Positions 63,723-64,000 of a DNA stretch of 64,000 nt are shown here, in pieces. The DNA is from Bedellia somnulentella (Eukaryota; Arthropoda; Insecta; Lepidoptera; Bedelliidae), in the NCBI GenBank assembly GCA_963576735.1, contig OY755198.1, positions 372,001 to 436,000 of the forward strand, in the 5' to 3' direction. Under the pieces are notes generated by a model. The model did no database searches. It saw only the letters and a list, made by a program, of their open reading frames with translations, and had not been told where the DNA came from. The position numbers and the translations under genes are program-made. Position 1 is the first letter of the stretch. The number at the start of each line of letters is the position of its first letter.

Positions 63723-64000
63723 TCTTTCTTGAGATGTAGAATTGTAGACCATCGCCTTTCGAAGGATTTTAAGAACAATGTAAGGTTACATATGGTTGAG
63801 CCTATTTAATATCGTAATAGAATAGAAATACCGGAAATACGAAGAATAATACAGTAACTGTCGCTTCCTCATCCGAGAGGCATCTTTGCCAGGTCTACCC
63901 ATCTCTAAAACTCGTAAAATAAAATATTTTTTAACAAAAACAAAACCGACTTCATCACTGACCTCCATTATACTATATAAGTACGCTGGACTAATTATAG
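63723..64000. other. Unassigned window end
   Basis: An AACCGACTTCATCACTG-type motif (63943-63960, complement of the foldback MITE end) is present; no exon recognised. Confidence 0.3.

Overview
This is a 64 kb, AT-rich, intron-heavy nuclear window from an insect, very probably a moth or butterfly. The basis is non-autonomous Helitrons of the Lep1 type (ends with GTCAGCTAGT), several tRNA-derived SINE families, mariner and jockey remnants, and arthropod-type genes (a ZAD zinc-finger gene, an insect-like alpha-catenin). All gene models were assembled by hand from GT-AG splice sites with matching codon phase. No transcript or database evidence was available.

Layout. (1) 2170-19787, minus strand: a 13-exon gene encoding a 746-residue PHF7/G2E3-family nuclear protein (extended PHD, PHD/RING-like module, third PHD). 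It has no HECT domain and instead ends in a lysine-rich tail with a C-terminal PIP-box (PCNA-binding) motif. (2) 19788-21261: a head-to-head intergenic region containing a GC-rich jockey-like retrotransposon 3' fragment. (3) 21262-35476, plus strand: an 11-exon ZAD-C2H2 zinc-finger gene of 536 residues. (4) 39138-40450: a THAP-domain gene that looks dead (lost zinc-ligand Cys, stop codon at the start of exon 2, MITE insertion in the C-terminus). (5) 49998-52260, minus strand: a three-exon gene for an unrecognised 281-residue Asn/Ser-rich protein. (6) about 53900 to beyond the window end, plus strand: alpha-Catenin, with a probable untranslated first exon and the first three coding exons.

Most of the remaining DNA is repeats. 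The commonest is a roughly 250 bp family, called R1 here, with a (TATG)n tail and about 30 copies. Others are a tRNA-derived family SINE-A with a (TTATG)n tail, a second tRNA-derived family SINE-B with a near-complete cloverleaf, C-terminal/3' fragments of one LINE family with the same (TATG)n tail, a miniature LTR retrotransposon with solo LTRs, and several inverted-repeat MITEs. R1, SINE-A and the LINE appear to share their last ~45 bp, which suggests that both short families use the LINE's enzymes.

The genes do not form an operon-like unit. The clearest arrangement is two divergent pairs: PHF7-like with ZAD-ZNF, and the Asn-rich gene with alpha-Catenin. No CRISPR array, rRNA gene or convincing functional tRNA gene was seen. 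The strongest candidates for something undescribed are the PIP-box on a PHF7-like reader, the shared LINE/SINE 3' end, and a MITE carrying CRE- and E-box-like palindromes arranged as inverted repeats around a PHF7 exon.
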